Notes: generated by a model not told the origin, from the sequence alone. A stretch of DNA of 64,000 bases from Rhizobium rhizogenes NBRC 13257 (GCF_000696095.1 NZ_BAYX01000006.1:248001-312000), one strand, 5' to 3'. Shown: positions 17,995 to 26,858, counted from the stretch's first letter. Made by a program: numbers and translations.

Positions 17995-19504
17995 CGTTCT
18001 GACCGCGGGTGAATATGCAGCAATAGCGCAGACGCTTGAGCTTCCCGGAAACGCCTTTATCAACGGCGCGTTTCGTCCGGCCGCATCCGGAAGAACCTAC
18101 GAGACGATCAATCCTGCCACCGGCAAAGTCCTGACCTCCGTCGCTGCTTGCGATGCCGAAGATGTCGACTATGCCGTCAGCAAGGCCAAGGAAGCCTTCG
18201 ATGACGGTCGCTGGCACCTGCGCTCGCCTGGAGAACGCAAGACGGTCCTCCTCAAATTCGCAAAGCTCCTGGAAGAAAACAGCCATGAGCTGGCGGTCCT
18301 GGAGAGCCTTGATAGCGGAAAGCCGATCCGCGAATGCCAGACGGTGGACGTACCGGATACGATCCACACGATTCGTTGGCATGCGGAACTGATCGACAAA
18401 ATCTACGACAACACCGCTCCGGTCGGCGCAAACGCCTTGACGCTTGTCGTCCGCGAACCGATCGGCGTCGTCGGTTGTGTTCTGCCCTGGAACTTTCCTC
18501 TGCTGATGCTGGCCTGGAAGATTGGGCCTGCACTTGCCGCGGGATGCTCGGTGATCGTGAAGCCGGCCGAGCAGACCTCGCTGACGACCTTGCGTGTTGC
18601 CGAACTGGCCCATGAAGCCGGCGTTCCGGCGGGGGTTCTTAACATCGTTACCGGGACCGGCAAAGATGTCGGGGAGCCGATCGGCCTGCACAAGCATGTA
18701 GACATGGTCAGCTTCACCGGCTCGACGGTGACCGGAAGACGGTTCCTCCGCTACGCCGCCGACAGCAACCTGAAGCGCGTCGTCCTTGAATGCGGCGGCA
18801 AAAACCCTGCCGTCGTTATGGACGATTGCGAAGACATTGATCTCGCGGCCGAACAGGTCGTGGCCGGGGCCTTCTGGAACATGGGCGAGAACTGCTCTGC
18901 GACCTCAAGGCTCATCGTTCACGCCTCGATCAAGGACGAGTTGCTGACGCGTGTCGGCGCCTATCTGCGTGACTGGAAGATGGGAGATCCACTCGATCCG
19001 GAAAACCGTGTCGGCTCGCTGGTGAGCCCCGAGCATTTCGAGAAGTTGAAATCCTATCTCGATCACGCCGCCAAGGAGAAGCTCTCCGTGGTGTTCGGCG
19101 GCCAGACGGACAAGTCGATCTTTGTGGAGCCGACGGTGATCGATGGCGTCGATCGAAACAGTCGCCTGTTCCAGGAGGAGATCTTCGGGCCGATCCTGTC
19201 GGTCACCACCTTCACCACCCTGTCGGAAGCCATCGCATTGGCCAACGACACGCCCTACGGCCTGGCGGCGTCGGTTTATACCGGCAGCCTTCGCAATGCG
19301 ATCAAGCTGTCCCGCGAAATCCGCGCGGGTGTGGTGACGGTGAATTGCTTTGGCGAAGGCGATGCGACCACGCCGTTCGGCGGGTTCAAGGAGTCCGGCT
19401 TTGGCGGCCGCGACAAGTCGATCCATGCACACGACCAGTACACCGAGTTGAAGACGATCTGGATCGACGTCTCGGATCGGTCGGTGGACGAGACGGTCAG
19501 ATGA
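17987..19504 (+). CDS. NAD(P)-dependent aldehyde dehydrogenase, PuuC-like
   Basis: A 505-residue ALDH with N169 (PWNF), K192 (VKPAEQ), general base E268 (LECGGK) and nucleophile C303 (GENCSATSR). The C-terminal PFGGFKESGFGG then DKSIHAHDQYTELKTIWI region resembles PuuC, the gamma-glutamyl-aminobutyraldehyde dehydrogenase. The adjacent FAD oxidase is also PuuB-like, so the pair may oxidise an amine to an aldehyde and then to an acid. 2-Oxoglutarate semialdehyde is an alternative substrate given the DapA-family gene. Confidence 0.9.
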   Translation: MHDVLTAGEYAAIAQTLELPGNAFINGAFRPAASGRTYETINPATGKVLTSVAACDAEDVDYAVSKAKEAFDDGRWHLRSPGERKTVLLKFAKLLEENSHELAVLESLDSGKPIRECQTVDVPDTIHTIRWHAELIDKIYDNTAPVGANALTLVVREPIGVVGCVLPWNFPLLMLAWKIGPALAAGCSVIVKPAEQTSLTTLRVAELAHEAGVPAGVLNIVTGTGKDVGEPIGLHKHVDMVSFTGSTVTGRRFLRYAADSNLKRVVLECGGKNPAVVMDDCEDIDLAAEQVVAGAFWNMGENCSATSRLIVHASIKDELLTRVGAYLRDWKMGDPLDPENRVGSLVSPEHFEKLKSYLDHAAKEKLSVVFGGQTDKSIFVEPTVIDGVDRNSRLFQEEIFGPILSVTTFTTLSEAIALANDTPYGLAASVYTGSLRNAIKLSREIRAGVVTVNCFGEGDATTPFGGFKESGFGGRDKSIHAHDQYTELKTIWIDVSDRSVDETVR

Positions 19505-20847
19505 CCACCAAGTCCGTCAAACGCCTGCCGGTGGAAAACGGCATTTCGGGCTGGGAGGCGATCAGTCAGCGTTCGTTTCCGGTCCGGAGCCTGGAAGGCG
19601 ACGTGACGGCGGACTGGCTGATCATCGGCGCGGGTTTTGCGGGCCTATCCGCGGCGCGTCGCCTGCTCGAACTTCGCCCGGACGACAGGATCGTCATCCT
19701 GGAGGCGAGCGAAGCGGGTAAGGGCACCGCGGGCCGAAATTCGGGCTTCATGATTGATGTTCCGCACAATCTCTCCTCCAGCGAATATTCGAGTGGCGGC
19801 ACAGATGCCACTCGACTGGAGATGGCCCAAAACCGCTCTGCGATCGCCTTCGCCACACAGGCGGCTGACGAATACGGAATGTCGCGTGAGACTTTCGATC
19901 CCTCGGGCAAGATCAATGCTGCGGCGACGGCGCGGGGCATGAAGCTGAACCTAAGTTTCGGCCAGTCCCTGAAGGGTGCGGGCGAGAAGCACGCTTTCCT
20001 CAACGCGGCCGAGATGCGCGAGATCACCGGATCAGACTACTATCTCGGCGGGCTTTACACGCCGGGTGCGGTTCTGATCCAGCCGGCGGACTATATCCGT
20101 CAGTTTGCCGCCGGGCTTTTGAGCAAGGTGGAGCTCCTCGAGCGTTCGCCCGTCACCTCGTTGAGGCGTGAGAATGGGACCTGGACGGCTGCATCCGCGC
20201 GCGGAACGGTCACTGCGCCCAAGGTGATACTGGGTGTGAACAGCCATATAGAAGATTTCGGCCATTTCCGCGGCCGCCTGATGCACATCTTCGCCTACGC
20301 CTCGATGACTGCGCCGTTTCCGGCGGAAGATTTCGGCCGCGATGTCTCGGGGCGCGACAGATGGGCGCTGCTTCCCGCTGACGCGATGGGGGCGACGGTT
20401 CGTAAGATCACCTCCGGCGGACAGTCGCGCATCGCGATCCGCACCAAATACACCTACGAGACGACCACCAGCGTAACGGATCGGCGCATGGCCAGAATGG
20501 CCGAAGAGCACAGGAGTTCGCTCGATGCGCGGTTTCCGGGTCTGAAGGGCATACCGTTTGCACATAGTTGGGCGGGGCGTCTCTGCCTTAGCCGGAACCA
20601 CGTACCCGCCTTCGGCGAGATCGAGGAAGGGCTTTACTCCGCCTGCTGTGAAAACGGGCTCGGAACCGTGAAGAGCACCCTGGCTGGCATGATGGCGGCC
20701 GAACTGGCGACCGGGACCACCTCCCGGCATCTCGAACAGTACATGGATCACCCGCAGCCTGCGAGGCTACCGCCGGAGCCGTTCGCATGGCTCGGCATCA
20801 ACTCGGTGATCCGATTGCAGGAATTGCGTGCTGGCCGCGAAGGATGA
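19501..20847 (+). CDS. FAD-dependent amine/D-amino-acid oxidoreductase (DAO family)
   Basis: A 448-residue flavoprotein. The ATG overlaps the previous stop by 4 bp. The dinucleotide motif GAGFAG then LEASEAGKGTAGRNSGF lies near residues 39-80, and the C-terminal substrate-loop region includes HSWAGRLCLSRNHVPAFG and NGLGTVKSTLAG. It resembles PuuB and other DAO-family oxidases acting on secondary or gamma-glutamylated amines. In this operon it probably oxidises a cyclic or N-substituted amine. An 8-bp-stem hairpin follows the gene. Confidence 0.88.
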   Translation: MTTKSVKRLPVENGISGWEAISQRSFPVRSLEGDVTADWLIIGAGFAGLSAARRLLELRPDDRIVILEASEAGKGTAGRNSGFMIDVPHNLSSSEYSSGGTDATRLEMAQNRSAIAFATQAADEYGMSRETFDPSGKINAAATARGMKLNLSFGQSLKGAGEKHAFLNAAEMREITGSDYYLGGLYTPGAVLIQPADYIRQFAAGLLSKVELLERSPVTSLRRENGTWTAASARGTVTAPKVILGVNSHIEDFGHFRGRLMHIFAYASMTAPFPAEDFGRDVSGRDRWALLPADAMGATVRKITSGGQSRIAIRTKYTYETTTSVTDRRMARMAEEHRSSLDARFPGLKGIPFAHSWAGRLCLSRNHVPAFGEIEEGLYSACCENGLGTVKSTLAGMMAAELATGTTSRHLEQYMDHPQPARLPPEPFAWLGINSVIRLQELRAGREG

Positions 20848-20866
20848 CCTTTCAGCCGCGCAATGG

Positions 20867-20894
20867 CGAAGACCGGGCACGCTGCGGGTCTTCG
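20867..20894 (+). other. Hairpin between oxidase and binding-protein genes
   Basis: Arms CGAAGACC (20867-20874) and GGTCTTCG (20887-20894), 8 bp perfect with a 12-base loop, then ATAAAA. It may separate expression of the enzyme genes from the transporter genes. Confidence 0.45.
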
Positions 20895-20927
20895 ATAAAA
20901 ATGGGAACAAAAACTAGGAGAGAAACC

Positions 20928-21779
20928 GTGAAGACATTGTGGAAAGCATTATGCGCCGCTGCGATGGTCGGAATGACCATGCTGCCCGCTCGCGCTGAAG
21001 AAAAGACGATTACGATGGGGACCCTGTCGTGGGAAGACCTGACGCCGATCACCGGGATCACCAAGAAAGTGCTCGAGGACTCTGGTTACACCGTCAAGGT
21101 GACAGAATTCTCCGAATGGGGCATTGCCTATGCTGCGCTCAGCAAGGGCGACATTCAGGTCCTGGCCTCGCAGACCGATTATGTGGCCCAGGACTACTGG
21201 GACAAGAACAAGAACCGCCTTGAGAAGATTTCGCCTGTCTCGCACGGTCTCTATCAGGCACTCGTCGTTCCGAAGTACGTGCCGATCGACTCGGTAGAGC
21301 AACTCAACGAAAATGCCGACAAGTTCGGCGGCAAGATCATCGGCATCGAGCCGGGATCCGGCCTGATGCGCGATGCGGCGAACGCTGTCAAAGCTTATGA
21401 CCTGAAGCTTCAGCTCGTCGAAGGCAGCACGGCGGCGATGACCGCTGCCCTGAAGTCGGCGATCGACCGCAAGGAATGGATCGTCACCACGATCTGGGAG
21501 CCGTCATGGATGGCCCAGAAATACGAGGTGAAGTTCCTCAAGGATCCGAAGGGCATCTTCCCGCCGCCACAAAGCTACTACTGGATCGGCCACAAGGGCT
21601 TCTCGGCGGATTACCCGCATGCGCGCGAAGTGATGGCCAGCGTCTACATTCCGCTTGCCGACATCACTTCCATCAACGGTGAGGTCAAGGACGGCAAGAC
21701 CATGGACCAGGCCGTGAAGGACTGGACGGACAGCCACGCGGATCTCCTGAAGCGTTGGGAGAACATCAAGAAGAACTAA
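20928..21779 (+). CDS. Glycine betaine/proline-type ABC substrate-binding protein
   Basis: A 283-residue periplasmic protein. I chose GTG at 20928, right after AGGAGAGAAACC, which begins the signal peptide (hydrophobic to MLPARA, cut before EEK); an in-frame ATG at 20901 would add nine charged residues. The mature part has the OpuAC/ProX pattern: TMGTLSWEDLTPITG, SQTDYVAQDYW and EPSWMAQKYEVKFL, with aromatic residues suited to caging a quaternary or cyclic ammonium group. It likely binds a betaine, carnitine, proline-betaine or similar compound. Confidence 0.9.
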   Translation: MKTLWKALCAAAMVGMTMLPARAEEKTITMGTLSWEDLTPITGITKKVLEDSGYTVKVTEFSEWGIAYAALSKGDIQVLASQTDYVAQDYWDKNKNRLEKISPVSHGLYQALVVPKYVPIDSVEQLNENADKFGGKIIGIEPGSGLMRDAANAVKAYDLKLQLVEGSTAAMTAALKSAIDRKEWIVTTIWEPSWMAQKYEVKFLKDPKGIFPPPQSYYWIGHKGFSADYPHAREVMASVYIPLADITSINGEVKDGKTMDQAVKDWTDSHADLLKRWENIKKN

Positions 21780-21785
21780 CCGACG

Positions 21786-21820
21786 GATTGATCGCCCGGT
21801 CCTTTTCCGGGCGGTCAATC
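21786..21820 (+). other. Strong 14-bp stem-loop after the betaine-binding-protein gene
   Basis: Left arm 21786-21799 and right arm 21807-21820 pair over 14 bp with one G-T pair, loop TCCTTTT. It begins 7 bases after the stop codon and precedes the ATPase gene. It may be an mRNA-stabilising or partial-termination element that favours binding-protein synthesis. Confidence 0.6.
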
Positions 21821-21873
21821 CCAACATCAGTCGACAAGAGAAGCCAGCTTTGAACTGGTTCCAGGGGATCGAG

Positions 21874-22965
21874 ATGAACAAATCGGATATCGGCAACAGC
21901 GACATTTTGATCGACTGCCAGTCGATCTGGAAGATCTTCGGCGACAAGGCCGGCGTGGCTGTAAAAGCCGTAGTGGAAAAAGGGTTGACCAAAAAGCAGG
22001 TCCTTCAGGACTACAACTGCGTGGTCGGCGTCTCCAATGCCAGCATTCAGGTCCGTCGCGGTGAGATCTTCTGCATCATGGGATTGTCCGGCAGCGGAAA
22101 ATCTACGCTCATCCGGCTTCTCAACAGGCTGATCGCGCCGAGCCTTGGCAAGGTGATCGTAAAGGGGCATGACCTCGCCACGCTGAGTGCTGCGGACCTC
22201 CGCCAGACGAGAGCCCGCCACATCGGAATGGTCTTTCAAAGCGTTGCACTTCTGCCGTACCGAACGGTTCTCGAGAATGCCGCCTTTGGGCTGGAAGTTC
22301 AGGGGATCGGCAAATCGGAGCGAAACAAGATTGCGATCGAGGCACTTGAGAAAGTGGGCCTTGCCGACTGGCTGTCCCGTTACCCGGCAGAGCTGTCGGG
22401 CGGCATGCAGCAGCGTGTGGGCCTGGCTCGTGCAATTGCGGCAAATCCGGAAATCATTCTGATGGACGAGCCGTTCAGCGCGCTTGATCCGTTGATCCGA
22501 CGCCAGCTTCAGGACGAGTTTCGGCAGCTTACGAAGGAGCTGGGAAAGTCGGCGGTTTTCATCACCCACGATCTGGACGAAGCGATCCGCATCGGAGACC
22601 GGATCGCGATCATGAAGGATGGTGTCATTATCCAGGTTGGTACGGCCGAGGAGATCGTGCTCAATCCCGCTGATGATTACGTGGCGGAATTCGTTGCCGG
22701 GATATCCCGTCTCCATCTCGTAAAGGCCCACTCGGTCATGAGTTCGGTCGCCGAGTATCAGCGGGTACATCTGAACTCCGACATCGCTACGCTGACGACC
22801 ACGACGCCGGAAGCGGACATCGACGAGCTGATCGGCCTCACCATGCAATCCGATCGCGATGGCATCGCGGTGGTCGATAGCGGTTCTATCATCGGTGTCG
22901 TCACCACCCGAAGTCTCCTGCGAGGCGTCAAAGGCACGCAACCCGACGAACTTGGCGCGGCATAA
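21874..22965 (+). CDS. Glycine betaine/proline-type ABC ATP-binding protein (ProV/OpuAA-like)
   Basis: A 363-residue ATPase. ATG at 21874 follows AGGGGATCGAG; an in-frame TTG at 21850 is less likely. The N-terminal extension before the core (VWKIFG-like motif here SIWKIFGDKAG) is typical of ProV. Walker A GLSGSGKST (70-78), Q-loop FQSVALLPYRT, signature LSGGMQQR, Walker B ILMDEPFSALDP and switch His ITHDLDEA are intact. The C-terminal 75 residues resemble a CBS pair, the module that senses ionic strength in OpuA, suggesting gated transport. Confidence 0.92.
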   Translation: MNKSDIGNSDILIDCQSIWKIFGDKAGVAVKAVVEKGLTKKQVLQDYNCVVGVSNASIQVRRGEIFCIMGLSGSGKSTLIRLLNRLIAPSLGKVIVKGHDLATLSAADLRQTRARHIGMVFQSVALLPYRTVLENAAFGLEVQGIGKSERNKIAIEALEKVGLADWLSRYPAELSGGMQQRVGLARAIAANPEIILMDEPFSALDPLIRRQLQDEFRQLTKELGKSAVFITHDLDEAIRIGDRIAIMKDGVIIQVGTAEEIVLNPADDYVAEFVAGISRLHLVKAHSVMSSVAEYQRVHLNSDIATLTTTTPEADIDELIGLTMQSDRDGIAVVDSGSIIGVVTTRSLLRGVKGTQPDELGAA

Positions 22966-22993
22966 TCCGTATCTCTAGTTGGAGCGTTCCGAG

Positions 22994-23842
22994 ATGGACA
23001 GTTCAAGTTTTGCAGATGCCTTCGACACGACGACGGACGCCGCACTCGAATGGGTCAGCGACAATGGCGGGTTTGTTTTCGACTTCTTTCGAACCGTCCT
23101 TGAAGGATTGTACGATGGTGTCCTCTTGGCGCTGCAATTTGCGCCCTTCTACGTCGTTGCGATCGTCATCGCTGCCTTGGGTTGGCGGTTGGTCAACGTA
23201 TGGTTCGGCATATTCGCCGCCGTGGCCTTGGTGTTCTGCGCAGCGATCGGCCTCTGGCCCGAAACCATGAGCACGCTGGCCCTCGTCATTACCGCGACAT
23301 TCCTGGCGTTGTTTGTTGCAATTCCCGCTGGTGTTATTGCAGGGTTTGTACCGGCGCTCGATCGGATACTCGAGCCGATCCTCGATCTCATCCAGACCAT
23401 GCCTCCCTATATCTATCTGCTTCCGGCAATTGCACTTCTCGGATACGGGCCTGCAACTGCGCTGGTCGCCACCGTCATCGTAGCCATGCCGCCGGCATTC
23501 CGGCTGACCTCTCTCGGTATTCGGATGACGCCGCTGGAGTTCGTGGAACTGGGTCAGGCCAGCGGCATGACCGGCCTGCAAACCTTCTTCAAGATACGGC
23601 TGCCGTTTGCGATGCCGAGCATCATGGCGGGAATAAATCAGAGCCTGATGATGGCGTTCGGGATGGTGGTGATAGCGGGGATCGTCGGCTCCGGCGGGCT
23701 TGGCGAAACCATCTACGGTGCGATACGGACCCTCGACATTGCCAAATCCATCAACGCCGCGATTGCAATCGTTGTCCTGACGATGGTTCTCGATCGTCTG
23801 GCACAGGGCGCCGCGCGCGTCAGCTATGGAGGACGGACATGA
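22994..23842 (+). CDS. Betaine-type ABC permease 1 (ProW-like)
   Basis: A 282-residue membrane protein with five or six hydrophobic segments and the coupling loop VELGQASGMTGLQTFFKIRLPFAMP, given here as ELGQASGMTG and IRLPFAMP. The ATG at 22994 lies in TTCCGAGATGG; a TTG 15 bases upstream is in frame. It overlaps the next permease gene by 4 bp. Having two similar ProW-like genes in tandem implies a heterodimeric channel. Confidence 0.9.
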   Translation: MDSSSFADAFDTTTDAALEWVSDNGGFVFDFFRTVLEGLYDGVLLALQFAPFYVVAIVIAALGWRLVNVWFGIFAAVALVFCAAIGLWPETMSTLALVITATFLALFVAIPAGVIAGFVPALDRILEPILDLIQTMPPYIYLLPAIALLGYGPATALVATVIVAMPPAFRLTSLGIRMTPLEFVELGQASGMTGLQTFFKIRLPFAMPSIMAGINQSLMMAFGMVVIAGIVGSGGLGETIYGAIRTLDIAKSINAAIAIVVLTMVLDRLAQGAARVSYGGRT

Positions 23843-24690
23843 ATCCTTCAATTCTGGACTATTCGCCGGGAGTGCTGCTTGCGCCGGCGGTTGACTGGCT
23901 CAACACCAACTTCCACCCGCTATTCGCGACGATCAGCGCCGTGATCGAAGCCGTGTTGAATGCCATTGAAGCCGTGCTGCTGTCGCTGCCGCCTTACGCG
24001 GTGATCGCCTTGGTCGTCATATTCGCCTTCTCGGTTGCTGGCTGGCGGGTTGCCATTCTTGCGGCATGCGCTCTCGGCTTTTGTCTGACAGCCGATCTTT
24101 GGGTGCCTTCGATGCAGACGATTTCGCTCGTTACCGTTGCGGTCCTCATCTCCGTCGTCATTGCGTTCCCGCTCGGGATCCTGGCATCGCGAAATAGGAG
24201 CATCGAGGCACTCATCCGGCCCATTCTCGATATCATGCAGACCGTGCCGCCTTGGGTCTATCTGATACCGGCCGTCATGATCTTCAGCCTCGGACGGGTG
24301 CCCGCGATTATCGCAACGATCGTCTACGGTGTCCCACCCATGCTGCGGTTGACGACGCTCGCCTTCCGTCAGGTGCCGAATGATCTGAAGGAGCTCGGCC
24401 AGGCAATCGGCGCGTCACCGACCTCGATCCTTCTCAAGATCGAGATCCCGTCCGCCAAGCCGACGCTGGTGGTCGGCCTCAACCAATGCATCCTGCTCTC
24501 CCTGGCCATGGTCGTCCTGGCTGGCCTCGTCGGAGCGGGCGGCCTTGGCGCGGAGGTAACCAGAGGCCTGACACGCATGGAAATGGGTCTCGGGCTTCGC
24601 GCCGGGCTCTGCATCGTTGCGGTCGCTCTTTTGCTCGATAGGCTTTCGCGTGGTGCGCTTCAGCGAAAGCGCACGGCACCAACATTCTAG
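23839..24690 (+). CDS. Betaine-type ABC permease 2 (ProW-like)
   Basis: A 283-residue paralogue of the preceding permease. It shares the DIMQTVPPWVYLIPA / DLIQTMPPYIYLLPA block and the coupling loop (ELGQAIGASPTSILLK, then IEIPSAKPT). ATG at 23839 follows GGAGG inside the end of permease 1. The pair, the ATPase and the binding protein make a complete importer. Confidence 0.9.
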   Translation: MNPSILDYSPGVLLAPAVDWLNTNFHPLFATISAVIEAVLNAIEAVLLSLPPYAVIALVVIFAFSVAGWRVAILAACALGFCLTADLWVPSMQTISLVTVAVLISVVIAFPLGILASRNRSIEALIRPILDIMQTVPPWVYLIPAVMIFSLGRVPAIIATIVYGVPPMLRLTTLAFRQVPNDLKELGQAIGASPTSILLKIEIPSAKPTLVVGLNQCILLSLAMVVLAGLVGAGGLGAEVTRGLTRMEMGLGLRAGLCIVAVALLLDRLSRGALQRKRTAPTF

Positions 24691-24708
24691 CATTTCCGGA
24701 GTTCACAC

Positions 24709-25707
24709 ATGCGCCGCAGTTTCTTTTGTATCGATTCACACACCTGCGGGAACCCGGTTCGCGTTGTCGCCGGTGGCGGACCGTTGCTGCCCCATATCTC
24801 GATGGCGGAGCGTCGCGAGATCTTCGTCCGGGACCACGATTGGGTCCGCAAGGCGCTGATGTTCGAGCCGCGAGGGCATGACATCATGTCGGGCGCGATC
24901 ATCTATCCTTCCGTTCGGGAAGATTGCGATTTTGCCGCCTTGTTCATTGAGGTCAGCGGTTGCCTGCCGATGTGCGGGGCAGGGACGATAGGCCTTGCGA
25001 CCGTGGCGATAGAGGAAGGCCTGATCACCCCGAGGGTGCCGGGCAGATTGTCGATCGAGACGCCAGCCGGGAAGGTCGACGTCGACTATCAGCTGAAGGA
25101 CGGTTTCGTGGAGGAAGTCCGGCTCTTCAATGTCGCGAGCTATCTGCATAGCAGGGATATCGTTGTCGACGTCTCCGGTTTGGGTTCTCTATCCGTCGAT
25201 ATTGCCTATGGTGGGAACTTTTACGCCGTCATTGAGCCTCAGGAAAACTGGAGCGGGCTGGATGGCATGAGTGCCACCGATATCGTTACGCTCAGCCAGA
25301 GACTTCGTGACGCGCTCTCTGTGGTCTGCGATCCGGTTCACCCCGACGACGAACGCATTCGGGGCGTGCACCACGCAATCTGGTGTGATGCAGCCGGCAG
25401 CGAAAACGCCGATGGCCGCGGTGCCGTTTTCTATGGAGACAAGGCAATTGACCGATCTCCCGGCGGCACCGGCACCTCGGCGCGCATGGCACAGCTTTAT
25501 GGTCGCGGTCGTCTTGGAATTGGCGATTCATTTCGCAATGAAAGCCTGATCGGAACGGTGTTCGAAGGGCGCATCGAAGGTGCAGCCTTGGTCGGCGGTA
25601 TCCCGGGCATCTTGCCGAGTATAGGCGGTTGGGCCAGGGTCATCGGCCACAATACAATCTTCGTCGACGAACGTGACCCACTCGCCCACGGCTTCCAAAT
25701 TCGGTAA
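24709..25707 (+). CDS. Proline racemase/4-hydroxyproline epimerase-family protein with altered active site
   Basis: A 332-residue protein with the family fold: IDSHTCGNPVRVV near the start, paired half-domains, and DRSP-GGTGTSARMA in the second half. Functional epimerases carry one catalytic Cys in MCGHG and a second in DRSPCGTGT. Here the first Cys is kept (C89), but the adjacent His is Ala (A91) and the second Cys is Gly (G252); the Asp D248 is kept. Known variants of the family use Cys, Ser or Thr at these positions, so a Cys-Gly pair with no His should not racemise by the two-base mechanism. It may be a dehydratase, a one-base isomerase, or a binding protein. It is the last enzyme gene of operon B. 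Confidence 0.85.
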   Translation: MRRSFFCIDSHTCGNPVRVVAGGGPLLPHISMAERREIFVRDHDWVRKALMFEPRGHDIMSGAIIYPSVREDCDFAALFIEVSGCLPMCGAGTIGLATVAIEEGLITPRVPGRLSIETPAGKVDVDYQLKDGFVEEVRLFNVASYLHSRDIVVDVSGLGSLSVDIAYGGNFYAVIEPQENWSGLDGMSATDIVTLSQRLRDALSVVCDPVHPDDERIRGVHHAIWCDAAGSENADGRGAVFYGDKAIDRSPGGTGTSARMAQLYGRGRLGIGDSFRNESLIGTVFEGRIEGAALVGGIPGILPSIGGWARVIGHNTIFVDERDPLAHGFQIR

Positions 25708-25763
25708 ATGACAAGGGGAGAAGGACGGAGCATGTCCCGCCGAGACGGCTAAGTCCGCATGTA

Positions 25764-25785
25764 TCGAAAGCATTGGTGCTTTCGA
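25764..25785. promoter_or_regulatory. Perfect 9-bp hairpin before the GlxA-type regulator
   Basis: Arms TCGAAAGCA (25764-25772) and TGCTTTCGA (25777-25785), loop TTGG, lie 56 bp after the racemase-like gene and 25 bp before the regulator start. There is no T-tract, so it is either a weak terminator or an operator for autoregulation. Confidence 0.45.
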
Positions 25786-25809
25786 AGGCGTGAAACACGA
25801 GGTTTTGAA

Positions 25810-26820
25810 ATGAAGACGAGAGATCACGCGCAGTCTTCCGGCAACGCCGCGCAAAAGAAGCGGCTGAAGATCGGGTTCGTGCTCGCGAGGTCTTTCACCC
25901 TTTCCGCCTTTGCCCTGTTTGTCGATACATTGAGACTGGCAAGCGATGATCTGGATCGCTCCGGCCGTGTTCTTGCCGATTGGCACGTACTCGGCAGTAC
26001 CCGGCACCTCATCACCGCAAGCTGCGGTGTGCAGGTTGCGCCGACCTCCGACTTCATCGATCCCAGCCAGTTCCATTACATCGTCGTTGTCGGGGGACTG
26101 CTGAACCTGGAAAACCCCGTTGACCGCGAAACCGTCGAATTCCTGCGGCTGGCCGACACCAAGGGCGTTCCGCTCATCGGGCTCTGCACGGGCTCCTTCA
26201 TCCTTGCGGAAGCAGGCTTGATGAAGCGGCATCAGACCTGCGTGAGCTGGCTGCATTATCAGGCTTTTCGCGAACGCTTTCCCGATCACGACGTTCGCTC
26301 GGATCGTATCTTCAACCTCGACCGCACGCGCGGCTCATGCGCCGGCGGCAGCAGTGCTGCCGACATGGCCGCGTCGCTCGTGCGGCGCTATATCAGTAGG
26401 GATGCGGAGCGAAACGCGCTGGAAGTGCTGCAAATCGAGAAGGCACGATCCCCCACGGATATCCAGCCCCGGCGTCCTCTCTATGAGGATTTCGAGGATA
26501 CCCGCGTGAAGGCGGCGCTGATCACCATGGAGCAGCATCTCGACGGGGAGCTCTCGATCGAAAAACTCGCTGCATTGGTCGGGCTGTCCCGCCGGCAGCT
26601 CGAGCGGATTTTCCTGGAAAAGGCAGGCATCTCCCCCGCCAAGGCTTACAATCTCGTCAGGCTCGAGCGTGCCAGGACGCTTTTGACGCAAACCAAAAGC
26701 TCGGTGATCGAGGTCGCGCTGGACGTCGGCTTCGAAAGCGCTTCGCATTTTTCGCGGTGCTGCAAGCGCATGTATGGACGGACGCCAACGCAGATTCGAG
26801 CAGCAGCGGCGCAGCCTTGA
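25810..26820 (+). CDS. GlxA-family AraC-type regulator with GATase1/DJ-1 domain
   Basis: A 336-residue regulator. Residues about 17-205 form a DJ-1/PfpI-like domain (IGFVLARSFTLSAFALFVD, given here split, and GLCTGSFILAEAGLM with the nucleophile-elbow Cys). The C-terminal 100 residues are two AraC helix-turn-helices (LSIEKLAALVGLSRRQLERIF; VIEVALDVGFESASHFSR). I chose ATG 25810; an ATG at 25759 would place a perfect hairpin inside the coding region. Relatives such as GbdR, CdhR and ArgR activate catabolism of glycine betaine, carnitine and arginine, which agrees with the betaine-type importer upstream. With the GntR gene at the other end, operon B has two potential regulators. Confidence 0.9.
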   Translation: MKTRDHAQSSGNAAQKKRLKIGFVLARSFTLSAFALFVDTLRLASDDLDRSGRVLADWHVLGSTRHLITASCGVQVAPTSDFIDPSQFHYIVVVGGLLNLENPVDRETVEFLRLADTKGVPLIGLCTGSFILAEAGLMKRHQTCVSWLHYQAFRERFPDHDVRSDRIFNLDRTRGSCAGGSSAADMAASLVRRYISRDAERNALEVLQIEKARSPTDIQPRRPLYEDFEDTRVKAALITMEQHLDGELSIEKLAALVGLSRRQLERIFLEKAGISPAKAYNLVRLERARTLLTQTKSSVIEVALDVGFESASHFSRCCKRMYGRTPTQIRAAAAQP

Positions 26821-26858
26821 ACGGGTGAGGAAGGCCGCGCTGGATAACGGCTCCGGTC

